DNA of 38,639 nt from Tetragenococcus sp041859945 (GCA_041859945.1 JBFLGC010000025.1:1-38639), one strand, 5' to 3'; positions 1-8,430 are shown, numbered from the stretch's first letter. The notes: generated by a model from the letters alone, not told the origin. Numbers and translations: made by a program.

Positions 1-78
1 AATGTCTCTGATTTTTATTCCAAGTTCTACGATTTTATTCAGTTTTTTGTCCTACCAACACAAATTGACATAGAACCT

Positions 79-1611
79 TTAATTTTCCTTACTGTGGATC
101 ACAAAGTCATGTTTTTTGTCATTATTACGACGTCTTTGTTTGCGTTGACCGTCTTTATTATAAGAGCCTTTGCCACGCGAATCTTTATCATATTTATGAT
201 GACGATCGTCTCTACTACGATGGCCATCACGATGACTGCGTGAATCATTGCGACGATTTCCTTTACCTTTATTGTTAAAATTCTTTCCTCTTGGCAAAGG
301 TCGTTCAGGCGTGATTTTGACTGGAACTAAATCAGCCGGATCTTTAGCAATCGTCTTCAGCAACAAAGCAGCAAGGTCTTGCGCAGAATAGCGTTCAACT
401 AATTCATCGGCACCTGGCAAATATTTTTCCAGGCCATTTGCTGCCATTTTTTCATCGATCTCATCCATAGCAGCGCCGAGTTGGCCTTTGAAGGCTTCTT
501 TTTCCGTTGGTGGCCGAAGTGGTGTCATCCGTTTTTTGGTCAAGTCTTCGATCACACGTAAATAGTTCATTTCATTAGGGGTCACAAAGGTAACGGACAT
601 GCCACCTTTACCAGCCCGACCGGTACGACCGATCCGATGCACATAACTTTCGGGATCTTGCGGGATATCATAGTTATACACGTGGGTCACACCAGAAATA
701 TCCAAGCCACGCGCAGCCACATCAGTCGCTACCAAAATATCTAAATCGCCATTTTTAAAGGCCCGTAAAACACTCAGGCGTTTTTGTTGCGAAAGATCAC
801 CATGAATACCTTCTGCATTATAGCCACGTGCTTCTAAGCCACGCGACAATTCATCGACGCGACGTTTCGTCCGACCAAAAATAATGGTCAATTCGGGACT
901 TTGAACATCAAATAAACGCGTCATGATGTCAAATTTTTCGTATTCTTTGGTACGAACATAATATTGATCGATAAGTTCGGCGGTCATTTCTTTGGCCTTG
1001 ATCTTCACTAATTCGGGATTTTTCATGAATTTCACGCCGATATTTTTGATCGCATCGGGCATGGTGGCTGAAAATAGCAACGTTTGTCTTTGGTCAGGGA
1101 CTTGTGAAATGATGGCTTCGATGTCTTCTAAAAAGCCCATATTTAGCATTTCATCAGCTTCATCTAAGACTAAGGTTTGAACATGGTTCAATTTCAACGT
1201 TTTTCTTTTGATGTGGTCGAGCATCCGTCCTGGTGTCCCGACAACAATATGTGGGTTCCCTTTTAATTGACGGATTTGGCGACCGATATCGGCACCGCCA
1301 TAGACTGTTACCACGCGTACTTTTTTATCTTTGCCTAAGCGATAGATTTCTTCTTGGTTTTGAATGGCCAATTCACGAGTGGGCGCAATAACTAGGCCTT
1401 GGATCTCGTTGCGATTCACATCGATTTTTTCTAACATCGGCAAACCAAATGCGGCTGTCTTCCCTGTTCCAGTTTGAGCTTGGCCGATCACGTCTTTACC
1501 AGCCAAAGCTAGTGGGATCGTGGTTTCTTGGATTGGTGTCGCTTCTTCAAAACCGGAACGTTCCACGGTAGCTAATAGTTCTTTTGATAATTTAAATTCT
1601 TTAAATTTCAA
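79..1611 (-). CDS. cshA: DEAD-box RNA helicase CshA
   Basis: ATP-dependent RNA helicase that unwinds RNA in ribosome assembly, cold adaptation and the RNA degradosome. The 510-residue protein shows the family motifs in order: Q motif (GFEEATPIQ), Walker A (AQTGTGKT), PTRELA, TPGR, DEAD, SAT, and HRIGRTGR in the second RecA domain. After about residue 430 the tail is strongly basic and rich in Arg, Lys, Asp and Gly, as in CshA-type helicases, where it binds RNA. The ATG is preceded by AAGGAGG at good spacing. The gene is monocistronic behind its own promoter and a leader of about 290 nt. The choice of CshA over CshB rests on length and the basic tail and is an inference. Confidence 0.93.
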   Translation of the reverse strand: MKFKEFKLSKELLATVERSGFEEATPIQETTIPLALAGKDVIGQAQTGTGKTAAFGLPMLEKIDVNRNEIQGLVIAPTRELAIQNQEEIYRLGKDKKVRVVTVYGGADIGRQIRQLKGNPHIVVGTPGRMLDHIKRKTLKLNHVQTLVLDEADEMLNMGFLEDIEAIISQVPDQRQTLLFSATMPDAIKNIGVKFMKNPELVKIKAKEMTAELIDQYYVRTKEYEKFDIMTRLFDVQSPELTIIFGRTKRRVDELSRGLEARGYNAEGIHGDLSQQKRLSVLRAFKNGDLDILVATDVAARGLDISGVTHVYNYDIPQDPESYVHRIGRTGRAGKGGMSVTFVTPNEMNYLRVIEDLTKKRMTPLRPPTEKEAFKGQLGAAMDEIDEKMAANGLEKYLPGADELVERYSAQDLAALLLKTIAKDPADLVPVKITPERPLPRGKNFNNKGKGNRRNDSRSHRDGHRSRDDRHHKYDKDSRGKGSYNKDGQRKQRRRNNDKKHDFVIHSKEN

Positions 1612-1778
1612 GTAAATCCTCCTTGGTTTTTGATCGTGATTTTACGATCTCTTTTCAACACACTAAGTTTGTGCAGTAACTGAAGCGAATGGTCCTGTCT
1701 GTGTTTTCAAGCAATGGTCCCTGCATTGCCCAAAAGCCACTTCTCACCGAAAAACCGCTTCTTGAAGGCATTAGAAAA

Positions 1779-1814
1779 GGCTAGGACAAAGGTTCCATTT
1801 TTCTTGTCTTAGCC
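1779..1814 (-). terminator. hairpin in murF-cshA gap, terminator-like
   Basis: An 11-12 bp stem (GGCTAAGACAA pairing with TTTGTCCTAGCC) is followed on the minus strand by TTTTC. It could end ddl-murF transcripts, but it lies downstream of the cshA promoter, so it would also sit inside the cshA leader and could act as an attenuator. Two smaller hairpins follow, GCAATG/CATTGC at 1711-1729 and GATCGT/ACGATC at 1632-1649, the latter just before the cshA Shine-Dalgarno. Confidence 0.6.
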
Positions 1815-1912
1815 TCATTTTGAATTTATTCTCATTTCAAGATCAAAACTTAGATCCTGATATTCCAACTGATTTGTTGTTCCAATCTTTACTTCATCTT
1901 TCGGCACTTTCT

Positions 1913-1941
1913 ATCATAGCATAGATTGAAAATTTCATCAA
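1913..1941 (-). promoter_or_regulatory. sigma-A promoter of cshA
   Basis: TTGATG (1936-1941) and TATGAT (1913-1918) are separated by 17 bp on the minus strand. Transcription would start near 1905, giving cshA a leader of about 290 nt. The promoter sits between the murF stop and the hairpins at 1632-1814. Confidence 0.75.
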
Positions 1942-2000
1942 GTTTGCAAAACCTTTTTACAAAATTTGTAAGCAGTGCCTGACTTTCAAGTTTTTAAGTC

Positions 2001-3338
2001 TTATAGCAACGCCTCTACCACTTGGGAAAGGCCCATGGCATTACTCCCTTTTAAAACGATGCTGTCATCTGGGTGCAAGGCTTTTTTCACAGCAAGGATC
2101 AGTTCAGCTTTTTGATCACTGGAAAAATAATGGACATTTTGACCTTTTTTCAAAAGTTCACGCCCCAAAGCTTCGATTTTCTCGCCATACAAAAAGATTT
2201 CAGCGTATTCAGTGCCAATATGGGCAGCTACAGCAGCATGCATCGCAGCTGAATCTGAGCCCAATTCTCGCATATCGGCCAAAACTGCTAAGCGTCGCCC
2301 GCAAACCTCCACATTGGCAAAACTATCCAAAACCAGTTTCATCGCCGTCGGATTGGCGTTATAAACATCACTTAAAATATCGGCACCATTAGCGGCTTTT
2401 AGCCATTCTGTGCGATTTTTGGTCAGTTGGAAATGGGCCAAACCACGCGCAATCATTTGCGACTCAAGGCCAAAGTAACGGCCCAACCCATAAGCAATCA
2501 GTGCATTTTTGACATTGTAACTACCCAAAACGGGGATCTCATAAGTCTTATCAGCGATCCTAAATAGGGTCCGATCCTTTTCTGCCCCGACGATCGTTGC
2601 ACTTATCGTTCCTTTTTCAAAGCCAAACGTTTGCACTGTTTGTGTCAAAGACGGGATGAATGGCATAAGTAGCGGCTCGTCTTCTGGGATCAACAGTAAG
2701 CCATTTTTAGCAAGACATTTCACTATCTCCATTTTAGCTTTAGCAATCCCCTGACGAGAACCTAGTTGTTCGATGTGCGCTTCGCCGATCAAGGTGATCG
2801 CTGCTGCATCAGGATGGGCCAATTGTGATAAGACCGTGATTTCGCCTGCATGATCCATGCCCATTTCTAAGACCAACATTTCGCAATCTTCTGGCATGTG
2901 TAAGATCGTGTAAGGCATCCCGATATCATTGTTATAATTGCCTTGTGTTTTATAAGTCTTGAATTTTTGTGCCAAAACAGCGGCTGTCATATCTTTGGTC
3001 GTCGTCTTCCCATTACTGCCGGTGATGCCAACTACTTTTGGTGCCACTTTTTCTTTATAATACTGAGCCAATTTTTGCAAGGCAAGCTTGGTATCAGGCA
3101 CTGGGATCACGGTGATCTCAGCAGGGGCCGTTTTTAGGTCATGGCTCCAAAATGTAGCGATAGCGCCATTAGCAATAGCCGCTTCCACAAATTCATGGCC
3201 ATCATGGGTGCCCGCTAACGGCACAAACAAGCCACCTGATTCGATCAGACGACTATCAAATTCGACATTTGTGACGGAGCTTTCTTCTTCTTTGACGATT
3301 CCAAATAAAGCCGCGATCTCTTTTACTGTTAGTTGCAT
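2001..3338 (-). CDS. murF: UDP-N-acetylmuramoyl-tripeptide--D-alanyl-D-alanine ligase
   Basis: Cytoplasmic Mur ligase that adds D-Ala-D-Ala to UDP-MurNAc-tripeptide, the last soluble step of peptidoglycan precursor synthesis. The ATP-binding loop GITGSNGKTTTKD is near residue 105. The N-terminal substrate domain, central ATPase domain and C-terminal domain fit the usual length of about 445 residues. I place the start at the second of two ATGs, because AAGGAG lies 7 nt before it but only 1 nt before the upstream ATG. It follows ddl by about 50 bp on the same strand, so the enzyme that makes the dipeptide and the one that uses it are co-transcribed. Confidence 0.95.
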   Translation of the reverse strand: MQLTVKEIAALFGIVKEEESSVTNVEFDSRLIESGGLFVPLAGTHDGHEFVEAAIANGAIATFWSHDLKTAPAEITVIPVPDTKLALQKLAQYYKEKVAPKVVGITGSNGKTTTKDMTAAVLAQKFKTYKTQGNYNNDIGMPYTILHMPEDCEMLVLEMGMDHAGEITVLSQLAHPDAAAITLIGEAHIEQLGSRQGIAKAKMEIVKCLAKNGLLLIPEDEPLLMPFIPSLTQTVQTFGFEKGTISATIVGAEKDRTLFRIADKTYEIPVLGSYNVKNALIAYGLGRYFGLESQMIARGLAHFQLTKNRTEWLKAANGADILSDVYNANPTAMKLVLDSFANVEVCGRRLAVLADMRELGSDSAAMHAAVAAHIGTEYAEIFLYGEKIEALGRELLKKGQNVHYFSSDQKAELILAVKKALHPDDSIVLKGSNAMGLSQVVEALL

Positions 3339-3386
3339 GATCATACTCCTTAAAAAAGCAAGGTCAGCCGTAGCCGCTCCTTTGAT

Positions 3387-4451
3387 TTATTCTGTCGCTG
3401 CTAATTTTAAAGCTTGCCGTTGTTTGAAACGATTTAAGCCCAGTTGGATCAATTCTTCGATCAAATCACCATATTGTAGCCCCGTTTCTTCCCAAAGCGA
3501 TGGATACATACTGAACTGCGTAAAACCTGGCATCGTATTTAATTCGTTTAGGAAAAGTTCGTTTTTATCGGTCAAAAAGAAATCACACCGACTCAAACCA
3601 CTGCCACCTAACATTTGATAAGCTGTTTTGGCATATTCTTGAGCTTTTTGTTGAACTTCGACAGGGATCTTAGCGGGGATCTGCATTTCGATCGTATTAT
3701 TGATGTATTTAGCATCATAATCATAGAAAGCCTCTTCTTTGACGATTTCCCCAGGCGTCGTGGTGCGGATATCTTCATTACCCAAAATGGCCACTTCGAT
3801 TTCTCGGGCCTCGATGCCTTGCTCAATAACGGCTCGTGTATCGTAGTAGTAGGCGGCTTCTAAGGCATTTTGCAATTCCATCCGATTTTCTACACGTGAG
3901 ATTCCCACACTAGAGCCCATGTTGGCAGGTTTGACAAACATCGGATAGAGCATCGACCCTTCACAGTGTTCGAAAATCTTTTGCGGATTTTCTTTCCAAT
4001 CACTTTTTAAAACAGGTACATACGGCACTTGCGGGATACCAGCCGCGTGCAAAATGTACTTGGTCATGATCTTATCCATGCCACAAGCACTGGCCAAGAC
4101 ACCAGCGCCCACGTAAGGCATTTGGATGGTTTCCAAAAAGCCTTGGATCGTACCATCTTCGCCATTAGGTCCATGTAGGATAGGAAAAACGATGGCATCG
4201 TCTGCTTTGATAGCACCAGGCTGGATCACTTGACCTGTTTTTGGTGCATTTTCCCAATTCAAGTGTAAAATCGCTTCAGATTTTGGTTTCTCTGTCACTA
4301 AAGGGCCCTTGATCCATGCCCCAGTTTTTGTGATATAGATCAATTGCACTTGGTAGTAAGTGTAGTACACGGCCTTCAATACTGAAAATGCCGAAAGGAT
4401 CGATACTTCATGCTCAGCACTTTGGCCTCCGTATACTAAAATAATTTTCAA
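3387..4451 (-). CDS. ddl: D-alanine--D-alanine ligase
   Basis: ATP-grasp ligase that makes the D-Ala-D-Ala dipeptide for peptidoglycan. The 354 residues begin with the typical ILVYGGQSAEHEVS segment and carry EQGIEAREIEVAILGN and the C-terminal metal and phosphate motif ELNTMPGFT. The omega loop reads YDYDAKY, with the tyrosine typical of D-Ala-D-Ala ligases rather than the phenylalanine of D-Ala-D-Lac enzymes, so the product should be the vancomycin-sensitive dipeptide. The start codon is TTG, placed 8 nt after AGGAGGA. It is the first gene of a ddl-murF operon. Confidence 0.95.
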   Translation of the reverse strand: MKIILVYGGQSAEHEVSILSAFSVLKAVYYTYYQVQLIYITKTGAWIKGPLVTEKPKSEAILHLNWENAPKTGQVIQPGAIKADDAIVFPILHGPNGEDGTIQGFLETIQMPYVGAGVLASACGMDKIMTKYILHAAGIPQVPYVPVLKSDWKENPQKIFEHCEGSMLYPMFVKPANMGSSVGISRVENRMELQNALEAAYYYDTRAVIEQGIEAREIEVAILGNEDIRTTTPGEIVKEEAFYDYDAKYINNTIEMQIPAKIPVEVQQKAQEYAKTAYQMLGGSGLSRCDFFLTDKNELFLNELNTMPGFTQFSMYPSLWEETGLQYGDLIEELIQLGLNRFKQRQALKLAATE

Positions 4452-4495
4452 AAGTTTTTCCTCCTGTACATTAGAAATCCCTTTTCACTTTCAAT

Positions 4496-4523
4496 AGTTT
4501 AGCACATTTTTGCCGATTGGAAA
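4496..4523 (-). promoter_or_regulatory. promoter of ddl-murF
   Basis: An extended -10 (TGC then TAAACT, hexamer 4496-4501) has a weak -35 (TTTCCA, 4518-4523) 16 bp upstream, about 45 bp before the ddl TTG start. Confidence 0.5.
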
Positions 4524-4620
4524 ATAGCCAGCGAAAAATTGTTACTCTTAGTAGTGTTATGTTAAGTCGCTTACAATCTCAAAGGTATAAGTGCGAGTTC
4601 GTATTTACTATTTATCCTTA

Positions 4621-5073
4621 TCATTGAGAACTTTCTTGTTCTAAAATAGTCGCCAAGGTAACATAAAAATGATCACGATCCGTCTGAGTAAAAGGGCGTG
4701 GACCGCGTGTTCGTTTGCCAGACTTTCTTTTTTGAGCACCAATGTAACGTTGGGCTAGTAGTTCATCGATATTATAGAGGGTGTATTCTTTCCCAGAATG
4801 GTGAAAGATACGTACCTTTTTAGGTAAGGCCAAAGAAGCTAGACCGTAATCTTGCGTGATCAAAATATCATCCGTTTGTAATTCATGGATGATTTGATAA
4901 TCAGCCCGGTCCGCGCCTTTATCCACATAAATAAAGTGCACAAAAGCGGGGTATTCTTTATATGTATAATGAGCGACATTAGTGACGATCAAAACTGGTA
5001 AATGATATTTCTCCCCTAATTGGATCACTTCTGCTTTGACTGGTGAGCCATCGCCATCCACAACTAAACGCAT
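4621..5073 (-). CDS. UPF0178 (DUF188) YaiI/YqxD-family protein
   Basis: A 150-residue protein of the YaiI/YqxD family, a conserved bacterial group with a PIN/NYN-like fold and no settled biochemical role. It begins MRLVVDGDGSPVKAEVI, has the family motif DKGADRADYQI near residue 52 and QTDDILITQDYGLA near residue 67, and ends in a basic stretch. Conserved Asp residues (D6, D8, and those of the RADYQI and ITQDYG motifs) would form a metal site. The ATG follows AAAGGAG. It lies just downstream of a strong terminator and a candidate small RNA. An extended -10-like TGGTAGAAT near 5097 may give it its own promoter. Confidence 0.85.
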   Translation of the reverse strand: MRLVVDGDGSPVKAEVIQLGEKYHLPVLIVTNVAHYTYKEYPAFVHFIYVDKGADRADYQIIHELQTDDILITQDYGLASLALPKKVRIFHHSGKEYTLYNIDELLAQRYIGAQKRKSGKRTRGPRPFTQTDRDHFYVTLATILEQESSQ

Positions 5074-5104
5074 AGCTAACTCTCCTTTCGATCCATTCTA
5101 CCAC

Positions 5105-5287
5105 AAAAAAAGTGTGCCACTTGTCTTTAATAAGTGGCACACTTTTTCTTACAGTACTATTGCTAGTAGAAGTTCCTCTTTTCCACAATAAGAACTTCCG
5201 ACACCCTGCAAATCCGGCAGGTCAAAATTATTTGTGTGTCTCTGTTTGAGTGAACTAGCTTACACTAGTCTGCTCGGCTCATCGCAT
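5105..5287 (-). ncRNA. candidate structured small RNA, unclassified
   Basis: Between udk and the YaiI-family gene a promoter (5294-5323) and a very strong terminator (5107-5147) bracket about 180 nt with no ORF. The minus-strand RNA can fold into successive hairpins: GAG-CAG-ACUAG/CUAGU-UCA-CUC (about 5235-5273), GACAC...GUGUC enclosing CCUGC/GCAGG, GGAAGUUC/GGAACUUC, UACUA-GCAA-UAGUA with a GNRA tetraloop, and the terminator. I do not recognise it as tmRNA, RNase P, SRP, T-box or a known riboswitch. It could be a trans-acting small RNA or a cis leader whose terminator gates the YaiI-family gene about 30 nt downstream. Confidence 0.6.
5107..5147. terminator. strong bidirectional terminator
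   Basis: A 16-bp perfect stem (arms 5107-5122 and 5132-5147, core GTGTGCCACTT) has a 9-nt loop, and its A and T tracts make it active in both directions. It ends the candidate small RNA on the minus strand. Confidence 0.9.
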
Positions 5288-5293
5288 GGATTT

Positions 5294-5323
5294 AGTATAG
5301 CACAAAAAAGAAAACATTGTTGA
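5294..5323 (-). promoter_or_regulatory. promoter of the candidate small RNA
   Basis: An extended -10 (TGC-TATACT, hexamer 5294-5299) has a partial -35 (TCAACA, 5318-5323) 18 bp upstream. The predicted start is near 5287, just after the udk stop. Confidence 0.6.
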
Positions 5324-5331
5324 AAATCCGC

Positions 5332-5961
5332 TCATTTTCCTAGTATCGATTCGATTTTGGTACAGATCAGGTCAATCGCGACGTGATTTTGGCCTCCTTC
5401 TGGCACGATCACATCGGCATAACGCTTGGTTGGTTCGATGAATTGATGATACATCGGTTTCACCACACTCAAATATTGGTCAATGACCGAATCAAGCGTC
5501 CGGCCCCGCTCGTGCATGTCCCGTTTGATCCGACGAATGATACGGATATCATCGTCGGTATCGACATAAATCTTAATGTCCATCAGATCACGCAAACGCT
5601 CATCTTCCAAAATCAAAATTCCCTCTAAAATGATCACTTCTTTTGGTTCTTGGACGATCGTTTGCTTACTTCTGGTATGAGCCACATAATCATAAACGGG
5701 TTTTTCGATCGTTTGGTAGTTCAATAACTGATACAAATGTTCGATCAATAAATCAGTATCAAAAGCAAATGGGTGGTCATAATTCGTTTTTAAGCGCTCC
5801 TCAAAGGGCAAGTCACTTTGATCTTTATAATAAGAATCATGTTCCATCATCATGATCGAATGGTGGGGAAAATGATCCAAGATCGCATGACTAACGCTCG
5901 TTTTGCCACTACCAGAACCGCCTGTAACGCCAATGATTATCGGTTTGTGCTTTGCTGTCAT
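5332..5961 (-). CDS. udk: uridine kinase
   Basis: Phosphorylates uridine and cytidine to UMP and CMP in pyrimidine salvage. The P-loop GVTGGSGSGKT starts near residue 11, followed by the family segments MMEHDSYYKD and NYDHPFAFD, and VILEGILILEDERLRDLMDIK. The 209-residue length is normal. I use the ATG at 5961, 8 nt after AGAGG, rather than the TTG one codon upstream. A TATAAT at 5996-6001 lies upstream. The salvage partner upp lies 10 kb away in the window. Confidence 0.94.
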   Translation of the reverse strand: MTAKHKPIIIGVTGGSGSGKTSVSHAILDHFPHHSIMMMEHDSYYKDQSDLPFEERLKTNYDHPFAFDTDLLIEHLYQLLNYQTIEKPVYDYVAHTRSKQTIVQEPKEVIILEGILILEDERLRDLMDIKIYVDTDDDIRIIRRIKRDMHERGRTLDSVIDQYLSVVKPMYHQFIEPTKRYADVIVPEGGQNHVAIDLICTKIESILGK

Positions 5962-5995
5962 CAATTAAGCCTCTTTCTATTTCATTCCTTTGAAA

Positions 5996-6001
5996 ATTAT
6001 A
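5996..6001 (-). promoter_or_regulatory. -10 element of udk
   Basis: A perfect TATAAT lies about 35 bp upstream of the udk ATG. No convincing -35 hexamer is visible at 16-18 bp spacing. Confidence 0.45.
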
Positions 6002-6042
6002 ACGAAAAATAAAAAAATTGCTAGGGAAAAACGCAAATTTGT

Positions 6043-6729
6043 TTAAATAGCCAATATCGGATATAACTCTTCTAATTGCTGGATATGGTAATTAGGAAGG
6101 CTATCGATTGCTGGCGTTCTCGTATCAGAGTTGAGCCAGATCGTAGCGATACCGGCATTGATGCCGCCTTTTATATCAGACGAAAGAGAATCACCGATAA
6201 TCACTGTCCGCTCTTTTTTAAAATCAGGGATCTTCGCAAAGACATACTCAAAAAATTCAGCTTGGGGCTTTTGAAAGCCCACGACTTCTGAAATAAAAAC
6301 ATCTTTGAAGTAAGGCAACAAACCTGCTGCCGTAAGCCGCTTGTACTGAGTAGCAGCCACGCCATTTGTGACTACGTATAAATTAGCTTTAGTCGCTAGA
6401 TTCTGCACGATTTCCAGACTGTTGCCCAGACGTTTATGGCCTTGATCCAAATAGCTTCGATACTTTTTCTCGGTAGCAAGGCTGTCCACTTGTCGGCCGA
6501 GGCTGGAAAAGAACAAACCAAAGCGTCCATTGACCACTTCGGCCGTGGTCAGGTTGCCTTTTTCATATTCCTGCCAATGGGCTTGGTTGATTGCTTCATA
6601 AGCCTGCACGTTTGCTTTGGAAAAAGCCACATCCATCTCACCAAACAAAGCTTGTAAGGCTTGATTTTCGGCAGCTTTAAAGTCTAATAAAGTATCATCT
6701 ACATCAAATAGTAAGGTATCGTAACGCAT
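6043..6729 (-). CDS. HAD-superfamily hydrolase, YjjG/YfnB type
   Basis: A 228-residue HAD subfamily IA phosphatase of the YjjG/YfnB group, whose studied members are pyrimidine nucleotidases. Motif I is DVDDTLLDF with nucleophile D10, the helical cap covers about residues 15-90, motif II is VVTNG, and motif IV is GDSLSSDIKGG. The ATG follows AAAGGAG. It starts 10 bp after the RsuA-type gene on the same strand, so the two are co-transcribed. The natural substrate cannot be told from sequence; a house-cleaning role on nucleotides is the family-based guess. Confidence 0.85.
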   Translation of the reverse strand: MRYDTLLFDVDDTLLDFKAAENQALQALFGEMDVAFSKANVQAYEAINQAHWQEYEKGNLTTAEVVNGRFGLFFSSLGRQVDSLATEKKYRSYLDQGHKRLGNSLEIVQNLATKANLYVVTNGVAATQYKRLTAAGLLPYFKDVFISEVVGFQKPQAEFFEYVFAKIPDFKKERTVIIGDSLSSDIKGGINAGIATIWLNSDTRTPAIDSLPNYHIQQLEELYPILAI

Positions 6730-6739
6730 TTTTTCTCCT

Positions 6740-7453
6740 TTAACGAAAATAAGATTTTAAAGTAAGGATTTCAGTTCGGTTCAACGCACGGTAGTCGCCC
6801 ACGGCAATCGCGCCAAGAGTCAGCGGTCCGATCGCAATTCTTCTTAAAGAAAGGACTTTTTTATCACAGGCTAAAAACATTTTCTTGATTTGATGGCGTT
6901 TGCCTTCAGAAATGGTGATCCGCACCTGACTTTTTAACGCCGTGACTGCTAAGATTTCCAGGGTTGCCGGTTGACAAACCTGACCATCCGCAAAGATGAT
7001 TCCCTCAGCAAAAGCTGCTTGATCCGCCGACGTGACCTTACCTTTGACCGTTGCCTCATACCTTTTAGGAACCGATTTTTTATCTTGAGCCAATTCATAG
7101 AGCAGTTGACCATTTGTTGTCAAAAATAACAAGCCTTCCGTATCGCGGTCCAAACGTCCAGCTGAAGCAAGACCTGCCAAGCGATCTTTAGGTGCCAACA
7201 GATCAATAAAGGTGGGCCACTTTTCATCGTGATTAGCGGTGACCACACCTTGGGGCTTATTCATCAGAAAATAGCTTTCCATGGTCACTAACTTTTTCTC
7301 TGCCACTTGGATCGTGTGGATCTGACTATCGACATTTTTATTTGCTTGCCTTGTCACTTGCCCATCGACACAGACCTGTCCCGTTAAAAGAAGTTGTTTT
7401 GTGGCTTTCCTAGAGGTTTTTAATTCTTGCTCGATCAACTTATCTAGGCGCAT
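6740..7453 (-). CDS. RsuA/RluB-family pseudouridine synthase
   Basis: Converts a specific rRNA uridine to pseudouridine. Residues 1-48 form an S4 RNA-binding domain (MRLDKLIEQEL...), and the catalytic domain carries GRLDRDTEGLL with the catalytic aspartate at residue 102, the same position as in E. coli RsuA. The sequence MNKPQGVVTA and the 237-residue length fit the 16S U516 enzyme best, but RluB-like specificity cannot be excluded. Only about 20 bp separate the upstream terminator (7475-7501) from the ATG, so expression may depend on terminator readthrough. GGGGG serves as the Shine-Dalgarno. Confidence 0.88.
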   Translation of the reverse strand: MRLDKLIEQELKTSRKATKQLLLTGQVCVDGQVTRQANKNVDSQIHTIQVAEKKLVTMESYFLMNKPQGVVTANHDEKWPTFIDLLAPKDRLAGLASAGRLDRDTEGLLFLTTNGQLLYELAQDKKSVPKRYEATVKGKVTSADQAAFAEGIIFADGQVCQPATLEILAVTALKSQVRITISEGKRHQIKKMFLACDKKVLSLRRIAIGPLTLGAIAVGDYRALNRTEILTLKSYFR

Positions 7454-7474
7454 CTCTTGCCCCCTATGTAAAAA

Positions 7475-7501
7475 GAAAAAGCAAGAAGGCCCTGCTTTTT
7501 C
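7475..7501 (-). terminator. intrinsic terminator between the TIM-barrel-like gene and rsuA-like gene
   Basis: A 9-bp stem (GAAAAAGCA/TGCTTTTTC) with a 9-nt loop is followed on the minus strand by TTTTTAC. It ends only about 20 bp before the next start codon, leaving no room for a separate promoter after it. Confidence 0.75.
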
Positions 7502-7509
7502 TTCATTTT

Positions 7510-8430
7510 TTACCGATTGACTGACCGCGCGATCCTTGAAACAGTATGACGCGCCCCCCGGATCGTATCGGATAAAACGGTAATGTTACGGATACCGACC
7601 AAGCCCATATTGGCATCCCCGATATGTTGGATATCCACCCCTAAAGTTTTACTCTTCAAAGCAATTTGCTTGATCGTTTCCGGATCCGCACTTTCTTGAC
7701 TCGTCCCGATCGCACTCATGACTAAAGCATCTTTTTCATGAGCCAGATCAATGGCACGAGCGACCTCTTCATCTCGCACGCCCCAGACAGTTCCTACTGC
7801 TGGAACCAATAAAACATCCGCACCACGATCGATGAATTCAGTAGCAGCTTCTAAATTTACGACCGGCTCACTGACGCCAGCGCCATGCATTTTACCAGCA
7901 AAAATCAGACCGGCAAAATTTTCTTTGGCTAAGGAAACCGCAGCCGCAATTTCTTTATTTGTTACCCCAGTTCCGGGATTTCCCGTCAACAAAACAAAGT
8001 CAAAGCCTAGTTCACTTGCTTTTTTGAGCGTTTCAGCACTCGCTTGACGTCCTTTAGCAATAGTTAGTTTATCTTCAGCCATTTGTGCCGTCGCATCCAC
8101 TGGCTCCAAATTCAAACCAACTGGTACACCGATCAATTTCTTCAGATCCGCCACCACATTTTCGTTGAATTCACCGCTTTGCAAATCGTTATTGCCTGGC
8201 ATACCGGCAATAAAAGGATGATAAACATCAAACACGTTCAACAAAATCATATCTGCACCAAACGCCTTGGCCAATTCGCTCGTTGTCACATCGCCTAAAA
8301 TCGGTGCTTCGACCACCACATTTTCGCTTAAAACGACCCGTCCTTCACTCGCTTTGATACTTTGCTTTAGATCTTCCTTTGTAAAAGTTGCCACATCACT
8401 AGCATTGGCACTGATCAATCGTTTTACCAT
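7510..8430 (-). CDS. conserved TIM-barrel-like protein of unknown function
   Basis: A 306-residue soluble protein that I recognise only as a conserved Firmicutes family (I believe DUF7916; older records sometimes call it HAD-like, but it has no DxD motif I). The alternating hydrophobic strands and helices, with glycine-rich strand ends such as LLTGNPGTGVTNKEI, AGKMHGAGVSEP, LLVPAVGTVWG and DIQHIGDANMG, suggest a TIM barrel like that of the BtpA/SgcQ or PEP-mutase groups. That is an inference. The ATG at 8430 lies 9 nt after GGAG and is preferred to the GTG two codons upstream. A clear promoter precedes it and a terminator follows, so it is monocistronic. Confidence 0.75.
   Translation of the reverse strand: MVKRLISANASDVATFTKEDLKQSIKASEGRVVLSENVVVEAPILGDVTTSELAKAFGADMILLNVFDVYHPFIAGMPGNNDLQSGEFNENVVADLKKLIGVPVGLNLEPVDATAQMAEDKLTIAKGRQASAETLKKASELGFDFVLLTGNPGTGVTNKEIAAAVSLAKENFAGLIFAGKMHGAGVSEPVVNLEAATEFIDRGADVLLVPAVGTVWGVRDEEVARAIDLAHEKDALVMSAIGTSQESADPETIKQIALKSKTLGVDIQHIGDANMGLVGIRNITVLSDTIRGARHTVSRIARSVNR

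Noticed and set aside
3387..4451. D-Ala-D-Lac (vancomycin-resistance) ligase
   Set aside because: The omega-loop tyrosine (YDYDAKY) and the partner murF indicate the housekeeping D-Ala-D-Ala enzyme.
5105..5287. 6S RNA, SRP RNA, tmRNA or T-box
   Set aside because: There is no long closing stem with a central bubble, no SRP GGAAG/GCAGC apical motif in the right fold, no tag frame or tRNA-like ends, and no GGUGG T-box core.
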